Positions 45,676 to 54,916 are shown, counted from the first letter of the stretch. The stretch: DNA of 64,000 bases from Loktanella fryxellensis (GCF_900110065.1 NZ_FOCI01000010.1:1-64000), one strand, 5' to 3'. The notes: a model not told the origin generated them from the letters alone. A program made the numbers and translations.

Positions 45676-47189
45676 GCGATCAGGCTCCGGCCCGTCATTT
45701 CGGGCGGCAGGTCCAGCCCCATCAGTCCCAGCAGTGTCGGTGCCAGATCCGCAAGGCGTCCGTCGCGCAGTTCGGCCCCCTGCGGGCCGCCATACAGGAT
45801 CACCGGCACCGGGTTTGTCGTATGCGCGGTGTGCGGCCCGCCCGTTGCGGGATCGATCATCGTCTCGCAGTTGCCGTGATCGGCGCAGACGATCATGGCG
45901 CCGCCGACCGCCTCCAGCGCCGTCAGCGCCTGACCCAGACCATGATCCACCGCCTCGCAGGCGGCGACGGCGGCGGCGATGTCGCCCGTGTGTCCCACCA
46001 TGTCGGGGTTGGCATAGTTCACCACGATCAGGTCGTAACCCTTCTGGATCGCGCCGACGAAGGCTTCGGTCACCGCCGCCGCCGACATCTCCGGCTGCAG
46101 GTCATAGGTCGCGACGGCGGGCGAACGTGGCATCTGCCGGTCCTCGCCCACTTCCGGCACCTCCTCGCCGCCGTTGAGGAAGAAGGTGACATGCGGATAC
46201 TTCTCGGTCTCCGCCACGCGGAACTGGGTCAGCCCGTGCTGGGCCACCCATGCGCCAAGCGTGTTGCGGATGTCGCGTTTCGGGAACACCGCGCCATACC
46301 AGTCCACGTGGCGGTCGCTGTATTCCACCATGCCCAGACGCACGGCGAGGGCCGGCATCTGGCGGGCAAAGCCGGTAAACGCGGGATTCGCTATCGCCTC
46401 CAACAACTCGCGTGCGCGGTCCGAGCGGAAGTTCAGGCAGAACAACCCGTCCGCAGGCCGCATGCCGGTGTAGTCGCCGATCACGCTTGCGGGAATGAAC
46501 TCGTCGGTCTTGTCGATGTCATATGCGGCCGTGATCGCGCCCATCGCCGTCGCGGCCTGTGCCCCGTGTCCCAGCACCATGGCATCGAAGGCGGTCTGCA
46601 CCCGCTCCCACCGATTGTCGCGGTCCATGGCGAAATAGCGACCCGTGACCGTCACCACCTCTGCGCCCTCCGGCAAGGCCTGCAACAGATCGCCCATGTA
46701 CCGGCTGGCCGAGGACGGGGCCACGTCGCGCCCGTCGGTGATGGCGTGGATGACGACCGGGATGCCCTGCGCCGTCAGCAGACGCGCGGTCTCCAGCAGA
46801 TGCGCGACATGGCCATGCACGCCGCCGTCGGACACCACGCCCATCAGGTGCGCCCGCCCGCCCGTATCCTTTAGCCGCGCAGCGAAATCCCGCAGGCCGT
46901 CGGTTTCGCCGTAGGTGCGTTCCTCGATGGCAAGGTCGATCTGCCCAAGGTCCATCGCCACGACGCGGCCCGCACCGATGTTGGTGTGTCCCACCTCGGA
47001 ATTGCCCATCTGCCCGCGCGGCAGGCCCACGTCCGGGCCATAGGTCACCAGCGTCGCATGGGGGCAGCTCGCCATCAGCCGGTCCATCGTCGGCGTGTGC
47101 GCCAGCAGCGGGGCATTGCCCGTGCGCGTCTCGCTCAGGCCCCAGCCGTCAAGGATGCACAGCACGACAGGTTTCGGTGCGATCGACAT
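45672..47189 (-). CDS. gpmI: cofactor-independent phosphoglycerate mutase
   Basis: GpmI interconverts 3- and 2-phosphoglycerate using two Mn ions and a catalytic Ser. The 505-residue protein starts VVLCILDGWGLSE and has the nucleophile in RGQMGNSEVGHTNIGAGR (Ser about residue 62), SDGGVHGHVAHL, DGRDVAPSSA, YANPDMVGHTGD and CADHGNCETM. The length is normal. It is the first gene of the gpmI-envC-ctpA unit. Confidence 0.97.
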   Translation of the reverse strand: MSIAPKPVVLCILDGWGLSETRTGNAPLLAHTPTMDRLMASCPHATLVTYGPDVGLPRGQMGNSEVGHTNIGAGRVVAMDLGQIDLAIEERTYGETDGLRDFAARLKDTGGRAHLMGVVSDGGVHGHVAHLLETARLLTAQGIPVVIHAITDGRDVAPSSASRYMGDLLQALPEGAEVVTVTGRYFAMDRDNRWERVQTAFDAMVLGHGAQAATAMGAITAAYDIDKTDEFIPASVIGDYTGMRPADGLFCLNFRSDRARELLEAIANPAFTGFARQMPALAVRLGMVEYSDRHVDWYGAVFPKRDIRNTLGAWVAQHGLTQFRVAETEKYPHVTFFLNGGEEVPEVGEDRQMPRSPAVATYDLQPEMSAAAVTEAFVGAIQKGYDLIVVNYANPDMVGHTGDIAAAVAACEAVDHGLGQALTALEAVGGAMIVCADHGNCETMIDPATGGPHTAHTTNPVPVILYGGPQGAELRDGRLADLAPTLLGLMGLDLPPEMTGRSLIA

Positions 47190-47262
47190 GGCAGACCTCC
47201 GGTTACGTCGCGACAGCCCTAGCGCAATCCCGCGCTGCAGAAAACCGCCGTCGCATCACGCC

Positions 47263-47299
47263 GGTTCATCATCTTGCCGCAAATACTTCCGCCGTAGGC
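47263..47299 (-). repeat. 3'-end repeat, copy d (GGCAAGATGA tail)
   Basis: On the minus strand it reads GCCTACGGCGGAAGTATTT, then GCGGCAAGATGATGAACC. It lies after xthA and before gpmI on that strand and could terminate xthA. The core has three changes relative to copies a and f. Confidence 0.65.
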
Positions 47300-47348
47300 C
47301 GGCCCGAAGGGGCGCTGACTGAGGTGAGGTGGCACCACCGGGCGTTCG

Positions 47349-48137
47349 CTACAGATCGAAACTCGCGAAGACTGGCACGTGGTCGCTGGGCTGCGTCCAG
47401 CCTCGCACGTGGCGCAGGATGCGGCTGCCCGATGCTGCGCCCGCGATGTCCGGCGTGGCCCAGATGTGGTCCAGCCTGCGGCCCTTGTCCGCCGTATCCC
47501 AGTCGGGCGACCGATACGACCACCAGCTGTAGAGGTTGCCGTTGGGGATGTCGGCGCGGGTCACGTCGACCCAGCCGCCCGCCGCCTGCACCTGCGCCAG
47601 ATGGTCGACCTCGATCGGCGTGTGGCTGACGATCTTCAGCAGTTTCTTGTGGTCCCACACGTCGTCAGGACGCGGTGCGATGTTCAGATCGCCGACAAGG
47701 ATCGCGCGGACCGGTGGCTCTGCCGTAAATGCGTCGCGCATCGCGGTCAGGTAATCCAGCTTCTGCCCGAACTTCACGTTCACCGCGCGGTCCGGCACGT
47801 CGCCACCGGCGGGGACGTAGAAGTTGTGGATCGTGACCCCGTTCTCGAGCCGACCGGCAATGTGGCGTGCATGGCCAAGGGCCGCGTGATCAGCCGCCCC
47901 CGTCTCCTCGATCGGCAGCTTGGACAGGATCGCTACACCGTTGTAGCCCTTCTGCCCCCGTCCGATCACATGGACATATCCAAGGGCCGCGAACTGCTCC
48001 ATCGGGATCTTGTCCATCGGGCTCTTGCATTCCTGCAGGCACAGCACGTCGGGCCCCTCGTTGCGCAGCAGGTCCACGACCAGCCCTTCGCGCAGACGGA
48101 CGGAGTTGATGTTCCAGGTGGCAAGGGTAAAGGCCAT
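47349..48137 (-). CDS. xthA: exodeoxyribonuclease III
   Basis: XthA is an AP endonuclease and 3' exonuclease of base excision repair. The 262-residue protein has the EEP-fold signature LATWNINSVRLRE, CLQECKSPMDKIP, GDLNIAPRPDDVWD and the C-terminal SDHVPVFASFDL with RRLDHIWATPD. Length is typical. It starts 3 bases after the stop of the upstream asparaginase gene. Confidence 0.96.
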   Translation of the reverse strand: MAFTLATWNINSVRLREGLVVDLLRNEGPDVLCLQECKSPMDKIPMEQFAALGYVHVIGRGQKGYNGVAILSKLPIEETGAADHAALGHARHIAGRLENGVTIHNFYVPAGGDVPDRAVNVKFGQKLDYLTAMRDAFTAEPPVRAILVGDLNIAPRPDDVWDHKKLLKIVSHTPIEVDHLAQVQAAGGWVDVTRADIPNGNLYSWWSYRSPDWDTADKGRRLDHIWATPDIAGAASGSRILRHVRGWTQPSDHVPVFASFDL

Positions 48138-48140
48138 GGC

Positions 48141-49154
48141 TCAGCGCCCCGCCAATGCGGTGACAGGAGCGATGCGCCCGCACAGCGTGCCGCGCCAGTT
48201 GCGGATGTCCGGCACCATGCGCGCGCGGGCGGCGGGATGATCCGCGTCCAGTACCCCCAACCGCACCAGGATCGCGGCAATCGCCGCCTCCGCCGCGCGG
48301 GTGGTGCCGTCCGCGATCTTCAGCGCGACACCGACGCGTGCTTCCGGCACGATGGCGACGAAGACGCCCTCGGCGCCGGTCTTGATCGCGGCACGGCCAT
48401 CCATCGCGCGCATCAGGTCGGTGCAGGCGCGCGTCTCTCCGGCCACCAGTTCCGGGTGCAGCATCATCGCCTCGCGCAGGCGCACCATGGCGTGCGACCG
48501 CGTGTCGCTGCGGTCATGGGCGCTGGCGAATGCGGCCATCGCGCGGGCCAGACCGTGGACCGTCGTGGCGAAATTGGGCGCGGAACAGCCGTCGATCCCG
48601 TAACCGGGGCTGTCCTCGCCGGTCGTCTCCTGAAACGCGGCGCGGCCCATCTGCTGCACTGGGTGATCGACCAGTTCGTAATCCGCCCCGCCGCTGATGT
48701 GGCGGTTCAACGTCAGAAACCCTGCATGTTTGCCGGAGCAGTTGTTGTGGATCTGGCAAGGACCGGCGTGGGCGCGGATGATCGCATTGCGGGCGGGCAC
48801 GTCGGCGGGCCATTGCGGCCCGCAGCGGAAATCCGCATCCTGCAGTCCCAGCGTATCCAGCCAGTCCTGCACCGGATCGGTATGGATGCGCGCACCCTGA
48901 TGGCTGGCGCAGGCCAGCGCCAGCTGCCGCGTTCCCAGCCCGTGGGCATCGGCGGCACCGCTTTCGATCAGGGGCAGCGCCTGGATCATCTTGCACGACG
49001 ACCGGGGATAGATCACCGCCCCCGCATCGCCCCACGCGTCCACGATCTGTCCGTCCGCGCCACAGATCACCGCATGGCCCTGATGCATGGATTCGAGGAT
49101 GTCGCCACGCCAGACCTCGACCAGATCGACGGGGGCGCAGGCTACGGTGGTCAT
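48141..49154 (-). CDS. asparaginase, R. etli AnsA-type
   Basis: This is a 337-residue member of the asparaginase II family found in rhizobia and relatives, unrelated to the E. coli enzyme; it hydrolyses L-asparagine to aspartate and ammonia. Family motifs: YPRSSCKMIQALPL (Ser-Cys-Lys), CASHQGARIHTD, HNNCSGKHAGFL and GYGIDGCSAPNFAT. The start at 49154 is preceded by AAGGAG. The first ten residues of the open frame upstream are not needed. Confidence 0.9.
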   Translation of the reverse strand: MTTVACAPVDLVEVWRGDILESMHQGHAVICGADGQIVDAWGDAGAVIYPRSSCKMIQALPLIESGAADAHGLGTRQLALACASHQGARIHTDPVQDWLDTLGLQDADFRCGPQWPADVPARNAIIRAHAGPCQIHNNCSGKHAGFLTLNRHISGGADYELVDHPVQQMGRAAFQETTGEDSPGYGIDGCSAPNFATTVHGLARAMAAFASAHDRSDTRSHAMVRLREAMMLHPELVAGETRACTDLMRAMDGRAAIKTGAEGVFVAIVPEARVGVALKIADGTTRAAEAAIAAILVRLGVLDADHPAARARMVPDIRNWRGTLCGRIAPVTALAGR

Positions 49155-49339
49155 GGCATGTCTCCTTGGGCGTCGCGTCCCCACGGGTTTGTGCGCCGAT
49201 GGGGGCTTTGCAGTTTGGGCGATTTTTTGCTAGAGGCAGGGCTATCCCGTTGAACACGGACCCGCCAGACGAAAAGGTTGTTCAGACCCCACCCGGCGGG
49301 ACGGACAGAGGCAAAGGCAGCTTGGAGGCCTATACGACC

Positions 49340-49873
49340 ATGATGACATCGACATTCCGCACCCTGACCATAGCTGCGACCCTGATGGTCGCATCGCAAG
49401 CCAGCGCGCAGGCGACCACGGACAACCTCGTCGCCGCCAATACGGACTGGAGCACGTTCGAGGCCGAGAACCCGCGCGAGTGCATCAGCACATCGGCGCC
49501 CAAGCAAAGCACGCTGACCGATTCCAGCGGCACGCCGACGACGGGCAACCGAGGCGACATCTATCTGATGGTGTTCTACCGTCCGTCCGAAAACGTGAAC
49601 GGCCAGATCATGTTCACCGGCGGCTACCCATTCGCCCCCGGATCGACCGTGCAGCTCGACGTGGGCGGCTCGACCTTCCAGCTGTTCACCGAAGGCGAAT
49701 ACGCCTGGCCCGCCTCGCCGGAGGATGACGCACAGGTCGTCGCCGCGATGAAGCGCGGGTCGGATGCGGTGCTGGTGGCGCGGTCCGGTCGCGGCAACAT
49801 CACGACCGACACCTTCTCGCTGCTCGGCTTCTCAGCCGCCGTGGACGAGGCGGCCAACCGCTGCACCGGCTGA
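49340..49873 (+). CDS. IalB-family (invasion-associated locus B) periplasmic protein
   Basis: This 177-residue protein has a signal peptide (MMTSTFRTLTIAATLMVASQASAQ) followed by an IalB-type domain: TDWSTFEAENPRECISTS, GDIYLMVFYRPSENVNGQI and a C-terminal FSLLGFSAAVDEAANRC. The two cysteines at the domain ends likely form a disulfide. IalB was named in Bartonella; in free-living alphaproteobacteria its role is not known. GGAGG lies about 12 bases upstream of the ATG. A strong terminator follows. Confidence 0.85.
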   Translation: MMTSTFRTLTIAATLMVASQASAQATTDNLVAANTDWSTFEAENPRECISTSAPKQSTLTDSSGTPTTGNRGDIYLMVFYRPSENVNGQIMFTGGYPFAPGSTVQLDVGGSTFQLFTEGEYAWPASPEDDAQVVAAMKRGSDAVLVARSGRGNITTDTFSLLGFSAAVDEAANRCTG

Positions 49874-49895
49874 TCCAGCCTCGTTCGACCATCGG

Positions 49896-49930
49896 CGGCC
49901 CCGGTTTTCAGTTGGAAACCGGGGCCGTTT
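49896..49930 (+). terminator. rho-independent terminator after the IalB-family gene
   Basis: A 12-bp perfect stem (CGGCCCCGGTTT with AAACCGGGGCCG), 8-base loop, followed by TTT. It separates the IalB gene from rlmN. Confidence 0.85.
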
Positions 49931-49972
49931 GCGTATAGATAGCCTGCTTCATTGCCCGAAAGGTCCGCCGCC

Positions 49973-51145
49973 ATGACCGAGATCACAGCCCCCATCACGC
50001 AGGACGTGCACACGATCCCGCGCAAGCTGCCCGATGGGCCCGTGAACCTGATCGGCCTGACGCGGCCGCAGATGCGCGACGCGCTGATCGCCGCGGGTAC
50101 GCCGGAAAAGCAGGCCAAGATGCGCGTCAACCAGCTGTGGCAGTGGCTCTATCACTGGGGCGTGCGTGATTTCGCGGCGATGACGAACCTCGCCAAGGAC
50201 TACCGCGCCATGCTGGCCGCGACCTTTGTCATCGAGGTGCCCCAGGTCGTCACGCGTCAGGTCAGCACCGACGGCACCCGCAAGTATCTGGTGCGGATCG
50301 CGGGCGGGCACGAGGTCGAGGTCGTCTATATCCCCGAGGAGGATCGCGGCACGCTGTGCATATCCTCTCAGGTCGGCTGCACGCTGACCTGTTCGTTTTG
50401 CCACACCGGCACGCAGAAGCTGGTGCGCAACCTGACGCCTGCAGAAATCGTCGGTCAGATCCTGATAGCCCGCGATGATCTGGGCCAATGGCCGGAACCG
50501 GGGCAGGGGACCGGAGAGAACGGCCCGCGCCTGTTGTCGAACATCGTGCTGATGGGCATGGGCGAGCCGCTCTACAACTTCGAGCATGTCCGCGACGCCA
50601 TGAAGATTGCCATGGACGGCGAGGGGATCGCCCTGTCCCGCCGCCGCATCACCCTGTCGACCAGCGGCGTGGTGCCTGAAATCGCCCGTACCGCGCAGGA
50701 AATCGGCTGCCAACTCGCCGTCAGTTTCCACGCGACCACGGACGAGGTGCGCGACCGTCTGGTGCCGATCAACAAGAAATGGAACATCGAGGCGCTGCTG
50801 GCCGCCCTGCGCGACTATCCCAAGGTCTCCAACTCCGAACGCATCACGTTCGAGTACGTCATGCTGGACGGCGTGAACGACACTGACGCCGACGCGCACC
50901 GTCTGGTGCGGCTGATCGAGGGCATCCCCGCCAAGATCAACCTGATCCCCTTCAACGAATGGCCGGGTGCGCCGTATAAGCGGTCGTCGGGCAACCGCAT
51001 CCACGCGTTTGCCGATATCATCTACAAGGCGGGCTATGCGTCCCCGGTGCGCAAACCGCGCGGCGAGGACATCATGGCGGCCTGCGGTCAGCTGAAGTCG
51101 GAGACGGAGCGGGTGAGACGGGTGAGGAAGGGCGAGGGGGTGTGA
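49973..51145 (+). CDS. rlmN: dual-specificity 23S rRNA/tRNA A2-methyltransferase RlmN
   Basis: RlmN is a radical SAM enzyme that methylates C2 of A2503 in 23S rRNA and A37 in some tRNAs. The 390-residue protein has the 4Fe-4S motif CTLTCSFC (Cys136, 140, 143), the SAM-binding [31 protein letters not shown] and the second catalytic Cys in AACGQL. The ATG at 49973 is preferred to the TTG at 49952. The following region turns sharply AT-rich. Confidence 0.97.
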   Translation: MTEITAPITQDVHTIPRKLPDGPVNLIGLTRPQMRDALIAAGTPEKQAKMRVNQLWQWLYHWGVRDFAAMTNLAKDYRAMLAATFVIEVPQVVTRQVSTDGTRKYLVRIAGGHEVEVVYIPEEDRGTLCISSQVGCTLTCSFCHTGTQKLVRNLTPAEIVGQILIARDDLGQWPEPGQGTGENGPRLLSNIVLMGMGEPLYNFEHVRDAMKIAMDGEGIALSRRRITLSTSGVVPEIARTAQEIGCQLAVSFHATTDEVRDRLVPINKKWNIEALLAALRDYPKVSNSERITFEYVMLDGVNDTDADAHRLVRLIEGIPAKINLIPFNEWPGAPYKRSSGNRIHAFADIIYKAGYASPVRKPRGEDIMAACGQLKSETERVRRVRKGEGV

Positions 51146-51333
51146 AGCGACCCACACAAGCTATATCATCAGTAGAGTATATCTTCGGACTTTGATGCGT
51201 TAGTAGAATTTTTCTTGTTATTTGTTGAAATTTCGGCGATGTTGGTGTGGAGTATTTGTCGTTTTTATTGATAGCTGCTTAATGCATTCTCAGTTTTGCC
51301 GTCTTCATCCATCTAATGAGAGGAGTTCCGATT

Positions 51334-51564
51334 TTGAAAGAAGTAGCAGTTAACATTCTAAAGAAGGGCGATACCATTCTAAATGTCTTTCCGTTTGGTG
51401 AGATGATGTCAATTGTGGTAAAGCGCAAGGGAGGATCCGTAGATGTGACTATGGTAGGTCGCGATGATGACGGGTTTCCGGTAATTGGAAATAGAATAGT
51501 CATTGGCGAAGGCAATGATTCCGTCGAAGCGAAGTCTGGAAGTTTCTCGTTCGAATCGTTTTAG
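51334..51564 (+). CDS. small AT-rich-island protein, unknown
   Basis: This 76-residue protein has alternating hydrophobic and charged residues (MMSIVVKRKGGSVDVTMVGRD, VIGNRIVIGEG), suggesting a small beta-barrel or sandwich. The TTG start at 51334 is favoured because GAGAGGAG lies 8 bases upstream; the ATG at 51316 is itself inside that site region. It is the first gene of the AT-rich cassette, 12 bases before the next. No family is recognised. Confidence 0.6.
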   Translation: MKEVAVNILKKGDTILNVFPFGEMMSIVVKRKGGSVDVTMVGRDDDGFPVIGNRIVIGEGNDSVEAKSGSFSFESF

Positions 51565-51576
51565 GGGGATAAATAA

Positions 51577-51783
51577 ATGGGAAAAAAGCATCCGACAGAT
51601 CAATCAGCGATATTTCGGACAGACGGTCTTACAAAGCGTCAAAGCAAATCTTTGCGTGATCATTATGAATCTGGTGTCAAAAAGATAGCGCCACTCGCGC
51701 AGACGAAAGTTGTGAGGGGTGACACAAAAGATCTTCCTTCTTTGGCGCAGAAAATTGCTGCAAAATTGTTAGGGAAAGATTAG
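51577..51783 (+). CDS. small basic AT-rich-island protein, unknown
   Basis: This 68-residue, Lys-rich protein (MGKKHPTDQ, LTKRQSKSLRDHYESGVKKI, LAQKIAAKLLGKD) appears helical and could bind nucleic acid. It has a good ribosome site (GGGGG about 9 bases upstream) and starts 12 bases after the previous gene. The next gene follows 4 bases after its stop, so the three are one operon. No family is recognised. Confidence 0.65.
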   Translation: MGKKHPTDQSAIFRTDGLTKRQSKSLRDHYESGVKKIAPLAQTKVVRGDTKDLPSLAQKIAAKLLGKD

Positions 51784-51787
51784 AGAT

Positions 51788-52018
51788 TTGGCTGCGAGAT
51801 CTTATGATCACAAAAAGGCTCAGAGGCAAATTAAAGTCTCTGAAGGATTTCTGTGCATGATTTGTTGGCAAAATGATCCTGCCGACGCTGAAGGTCATCA
51901 TATTATCGAACATAGCGTTGATGGGCCGTCCGGGCTTAAGAACTTCACAACTCTTTGTAGGGACTGCCATTCCAGATATCATCGGGGTGAATTTAAGATC
52001 AACTTTGAAAGCTTTTAG
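51788..52018 (+). CDS. small HNH endonuclease
   Basis: This 76-residue protein is a minimal HNH nuclease. It has two CxxC knuckles (Cys23/Cys26 and Cys57/Cys60) for structural zinc, the catalytic His pair in EGHHIIEH (37-38), Asn52 in LKNFTTLC and His61 in CRDCHSRYH. The layout matches the McrA-like HNH domain with almost nothing added. The start is a TTG close behind the preceding stop. The target is unknown; options include a toxin, a restriction-like nuclease or a homing-type nuclease. Confidence 0.8.
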   Translation: MAARSYDHKKAQRQIKVSEGFLCMICWQNDPADAEGHHIIEHSVDGPSGLKNFTTLCRDCHSRYHRGEFKINFESF

Positions 52019-52101
52019 CGCGCTGAGAACACTTTTATTGTTTTTTTAAATTACTTTGTCGCTGCATTTCCCATCTACTATATCGCCATTTGATGCCCCC
52101 C

Positions 52102-52944
52102 TCACCGCCCCGGTATCTCCTCCCGCATCCCCTCTTCCCCCCAACCGTCCAGCGCGGCGATCGCCTCCTCCGCCGTCTCGACATAGCGGAACAACTGCAA
52201 ATCCGCCTGTGCGATCACACCCGCATCCGCCAGCGCCTGCCAGTTCACCACACCCTCCCAGAACGCACGCCCGAACAGCAGGAAGGGGACGCGGGCCATG
52301 CGACCGGTCTGGATCAGGGTCAGCGCCTCGAACATCTCGTCCAATGTCCCGAACCCGCCCGGAAACACGCAGATCGCCGATGCCCGCATCAGGAAATGCA
52401 TCTTGCGGATGGCAAAGTAGTGAAAGTTGAAGCACAGCCCCGGCGTCACATACATGTTCGGTGCCTGTTCGTGCGGCAGCACGATGTTCAGCCCGATGGA
52501 CACGCCGCCCGCGTCAGCCGCGCCGCGGTTGCCGGCCTCCATCACGCCGGGCCCGCCGCCGGTGGCAATGATGTTGGCGCAGGGATCGTCCGCAAGCGAC
52601 CGTTCGGTGATCAGCCGGGCAAAGGTCCGCGCCTCGTCGTAATAGCGCGTCAGGTCGGCCAGCATGGGTGTCCGGGCGGTGTCCTTGTGCACCGGATCGG
52701 GAATCCGCGCGCCGCCGAACAGGACCACGGTGGATTTCACCCCCGCCTCGTTCATCAGGATCTCGGGCTTCATCAGCTCCAGCTGCAGCCGGACCGGGCG
52801 CATGTCGGCGCGCGCCATGAATGCGTCGTCGGCAAAGGCCAGCGCATAGGACGGCGCACGGGTCTGCGGCGTGTCCGGCACCTGACGCGCGGTGATGCGA
52901 TCCTCGGATGACCGGCGGAACTGGTTTTCGTGGTCGTCGGGCAT
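52102..52944 (-). CDS. LOG-family protein (TIGR00730 type)
   Basis: This is a 280-residue Rossmann-fold protein of the LOG (Lonely Guy) family, which cleaves cytokinin- or AMP-type nucleotide 5'-monophosphates. The family signatures TGGGPGVMEAGNRGA and PGGFGTLDEMFEALT are present, plus NFHYFAIRKMHF. It was once annotated as lysine decarboxylase, which is wrong for this motif. It has an extra N-terminal 60 residues. It is divergent from dapD. Confidence 0.9.
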   Translation of the reverse strand: MPDDHENQFRRSSEDRITARQVPDTPQTRAPSYALAFADDAFMARADMRPVRLQLELMKPEILMNEAGVKSTVVLFGGARIPDPVHKDTARTPMLADLTRYYDEARTFARLITERSLADDPCANIIATGGGPGVMEAGNRGAADAGGVSIGLNIVLPHEQAPNMYVTPGLCFNFHYFAIRKMHFLMRASAICVFPGGFGTLDEMFEALTLIQTGRMARVPFLLFGRAFWEGVVNWQALADAGVIAQADLQLFRYVETAEEAIAALDGWGEEGMREEIPGR

Positions 52945-53025
52945 GAAACATCCTGAAAGTTGCGCAGCGCTAAGGTGGTGGATATAGCCTGCGCCAACCC
53001 GTCAAACCAGCACAGAGGCCCGATC

Positions 53026-53853
53026 ATGTCCCACTCCGCCCTCGAATCCACCATAGAGTCCGCATGGGACGCCCGCGACACCATCACCACCGCCACCACC
53101 GGCGACGTGCGTGACGCGATCGAGGCGACGCTGTCCGCCCTCGACACCGGCACGCTCCGTGTGGCCGATCGGCAGGACGACGGCACGTGGCACGTCAACC
53201 AATGGGCCAAGAAGGCGGTCCTGCTGTCGTTCCGCCTGAACGACATGGCCCCGATCGCGGGTGGGCCCGGCGGCAGCACCTGGTGGGACAAGGTGCCGTC
53301 CAAGTTCGACGGCTGGACCGAGGCCGACTGGCGCACCGCCGGTTTCCGCGCCGTGCCGGGCAGCATCGTGCGCCGGTCCGCATACATCGCGCCGGGCGTG
53401 GTGCTGATGCCGTCCTTCGTGAACCTCGGCGCCTATGTCGGCGAAGGCACGATGGTCGATGGCTGGGCCACGGTCGGGTCCTGCGCGCAGATCGGCCGCA
53501 ACGTGCACCTGTCCGGTGGCGTCGGCATCGGTGGCGTGCTGGAACCGATGCAGGCGGGCCCGACGATCATCGAGGACGACTGCTTTATCGGCGCCCGGTC
53601 CGAGGTTGTCGAAGGCTGCATCGTCCGGCAAGGCGCGGTCCTTGGCATGGGCGTGTTCATCGGCCAGTCGACCAAGATCGTGGACCGCGAAACGGGCGAG
53701 GTCACCTATGGAGAGGTGCCACCCTATTCCGTGGTCGTCGCAGGCTCCATGCCCAGCAAGAACGGCATCAACCTCTACTGCGCGGTGATCGTGAAGCGGG
53801 TCGATGCGCAGACCCGCAGCAAGACCGCGATCAACGACCTGCTGCGCGGCTGA
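53026..53853 (+). CDS. dapD: tetrahydrodipicolinate N-succinyltransferase
   Basis: DapD adds succinyl-CoA to tetrahydrodipicolinate in the lysine/diaminopimelate pathway. The 275-residue protein has [13 protein letters not shown], then the left-handed beta-helix repeats ([48 protein letters not shown]) and the C-terminal [11 protein letters not shown]. The start at 53026 has AGAGG. Its stop overlaps the start of the next gene; dapE is two genes further on. Confidence 0.97.
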   Translation: MSHSALESTIESAWDARDTITTATTGDVRDAIEATLSALDTGTLRVADRQDDGTWHVNQWAKKAVLLSFRLNDMAPIAGGPGGSTWWDKVPSKFDGWTEADWRTAGFRAVPGSIVRRSAYIAPGVVLMPSFVNLGAYVGEGTMVDGWATVGSCAQIGRNVHLSGGVGIGGVLEPMQAGPTIIEDDCFIGARSEVVEGCIVRQGAVLGMGVFIGQSTKIVDRETGEVTYGEVPPYSVVVAGSMPSKNGINLYCAVIVKRVDAQTRSKTAINDLLRG

Positions 53854-54143
53854 TGATCCTCAGCCGAACGCTGGCACGGCGACGCATCGCGGACGGGGTG
53901 CATCCGGGATGGTTCGCCGCGTGGGGTCCCGTGCTGGCGGATGCGGTGCTTCTGGCCGGCGTCATGGCGCTGGTTCTGGTCGCGGTGACGGGCCCGCTGC
54001 TGTCCCGCGACCCGCCGTTCGCGGTGCTGGCCCTCGTCTATGGCGCGGTGTTCTTTGTCCCGGTGCAGGTGGTCCTGATCACCTCCGCACTCTGGGCCGC
54101 GAAATCGCGCGTATTGTCGCGCGACGATGGGAACAAAGATTAA
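53853..54143 (+). CDS. small membrane protein coupled to dapD
   Basis: This 96-residue protein has two hydrophobic segments (about residues 26-50, VLADAVLLAGVMALVLVAVTG, and 56-83) and polar ends. Its ATG overlaps the dapD stop (TGATG). No family is recognised. A role with dapD is not implied beyond coexpression. Confidence 0.7.
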   Translation: MILSRTLARRRIADGVHPGWFAAWGPVLADAVLLAGVMALVLVAVTGPLLSRDPPFAVLALVYGAVFFVPVQVVLITSALWAAKSRVLSRDDGNKD

Positions 54144-54209
54144 CCTCACGTGTTCGTGTCGCAGAAGGACCAACGAATGGTCCAGTTATTTTCAAGAAGG
54201 AAGACATGC

Positions 54210-54452
54210 ATGGGCTGGATTGGCGCAATCATCATCGGGGGCATCGCAGGATGGCTCGCAGAACAATTCATGAAGTCCAACATGGGCATTCTGGCGAACA
54301 TCGTCCTCGGCATCATCGGCGCCGCACTGTTCAACTTCATCTTCGGTAGCGTCCTCGGCCTCTACGCCGCCTCCAGCACGATCAGCTACCTGATCGCCGG
54401 TTTCATCGGTGCCTGCGTGTTGATCGCCATCGCACGGATGGTGCGTCGCTAA
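54210..54452 (+). CDS. GlsB/YeaQ/YmgE-family membrane protein
   Basis: This 80-residue protein belongs to the transglycosylase-associated (YeaQ/GlsB) family of stress-induced small membrane proteins. GWIGAIIIGGIAGWLAEQFM at the start and NIVLGIIGAALFNFIFG are typical, with three membrane spans. The ATG at 54210 is chosen because AAGGAAG precedes it; the frame opens 60 bases earlier. A terminator follows. Confidence 0.92.
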   Translation: MGWIGAIIIGGIAGWLAEQFMKSNMGILANIVLGIIGAALFNFIFGSVLGLYAASSTISYLIAGFIGACVLIAIARMVRR

Positions 54453-54479
54453 CAGCGGCCCAACCGTTTCGGCACAATG

Positions 54480-54507
54480 CGGCGCACAGGCAACTGTGCG
54501 CCGTTTT
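54480..54507 (+). terminator. rho-independent terminator after the GlsB-family gene
   Basis: A perfect 10-bp stem (CGGCGCACAG with CTGTGCGCCG), GCAA tetraloop and TTTT. It lies 28 bases after the gene. Confidence 0.9.
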
Positions 54508-54562
54508 GCGTTGGTGCGGCTGCACCCTTGACAGGCCAGCGCTTCGGCGCGATGCCAGCCAC

Positions 54563-54916
54563 ATGACGAAAGAACCCACAGTCAAACGCACGCAGCAGGT
54601 CTATACGCTGCTGGTCGAGGTCGGCCGGTCGACCGACGACGGCCTGCCCGAGGGCGCCACCGGTGCCGCGCTGATGTGCTACGCCTCCGGCGTGGACGAG
54701 GCGGAGGCCGTGCGCGAAACCGTCGCGATCCTGAAGCAGGCCGATCTGTCGCCGCTCGACGTGTCGGGTTACGGCACGCTGGACGAACGTCTGGCCGACG
54801 GTCATGACATCGACGGCGACGAACGCGCCCTGATGCAGCGCGCGCTGGACGAGAACAGCGTGATCGTGGCGCAGATGACGCCGTTCTACGACACCCCCGG
54901 TGCCGACGACGCCTGA
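54563..54916 (+). CDS. conserved protein of unknown function before dapE
   Basis: This is a 117-residue soluble, acidic protein ([41 protein letters not shown]) with predicted alternating strands and helices. I recognise no family. No clear ribosome site precedes the ATG at 54563. The stop is 22 bases before dapE, so they may be cotranscribed. Confidence 0.65.
   Translation: MTKEPTVKRTQQVYTLLVEVGRSTDDGLPEGATGAALMCYASGVDEAEAVRETVAILKQADLSPLDVSGYGTLDERLADGHDIDGDERALMQRALDENSVIVAQMTPFYDTPGADDA

Larger units (their letters stand above)
51146..52090 (+). other. AT-rich island with three small genes
   Basis: The base composition changes abruptly after rlmN. In a 60-base sample (51541-51600) I count 23 G+C; just upstream (51061-51120) I count 41. 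The island ends before the LOG-family gene. It carries three tandem plus-strand genes, the last an HNH endonuclease. No integrase, transposase, long flanking repeat or tRNA is visible. The first 190 bases (51146-51333) show no gene; a GTGTG/CACAC mini-hairpin overlaps the rlmN stop. Confidence 0.8.

Noticed and set aside
51146-52090. AT-rich island as a complete insertion sequence or prophage
   Set aside because: There is no transposase, integrase, terminal inverted repeat or target duplication that I can see.
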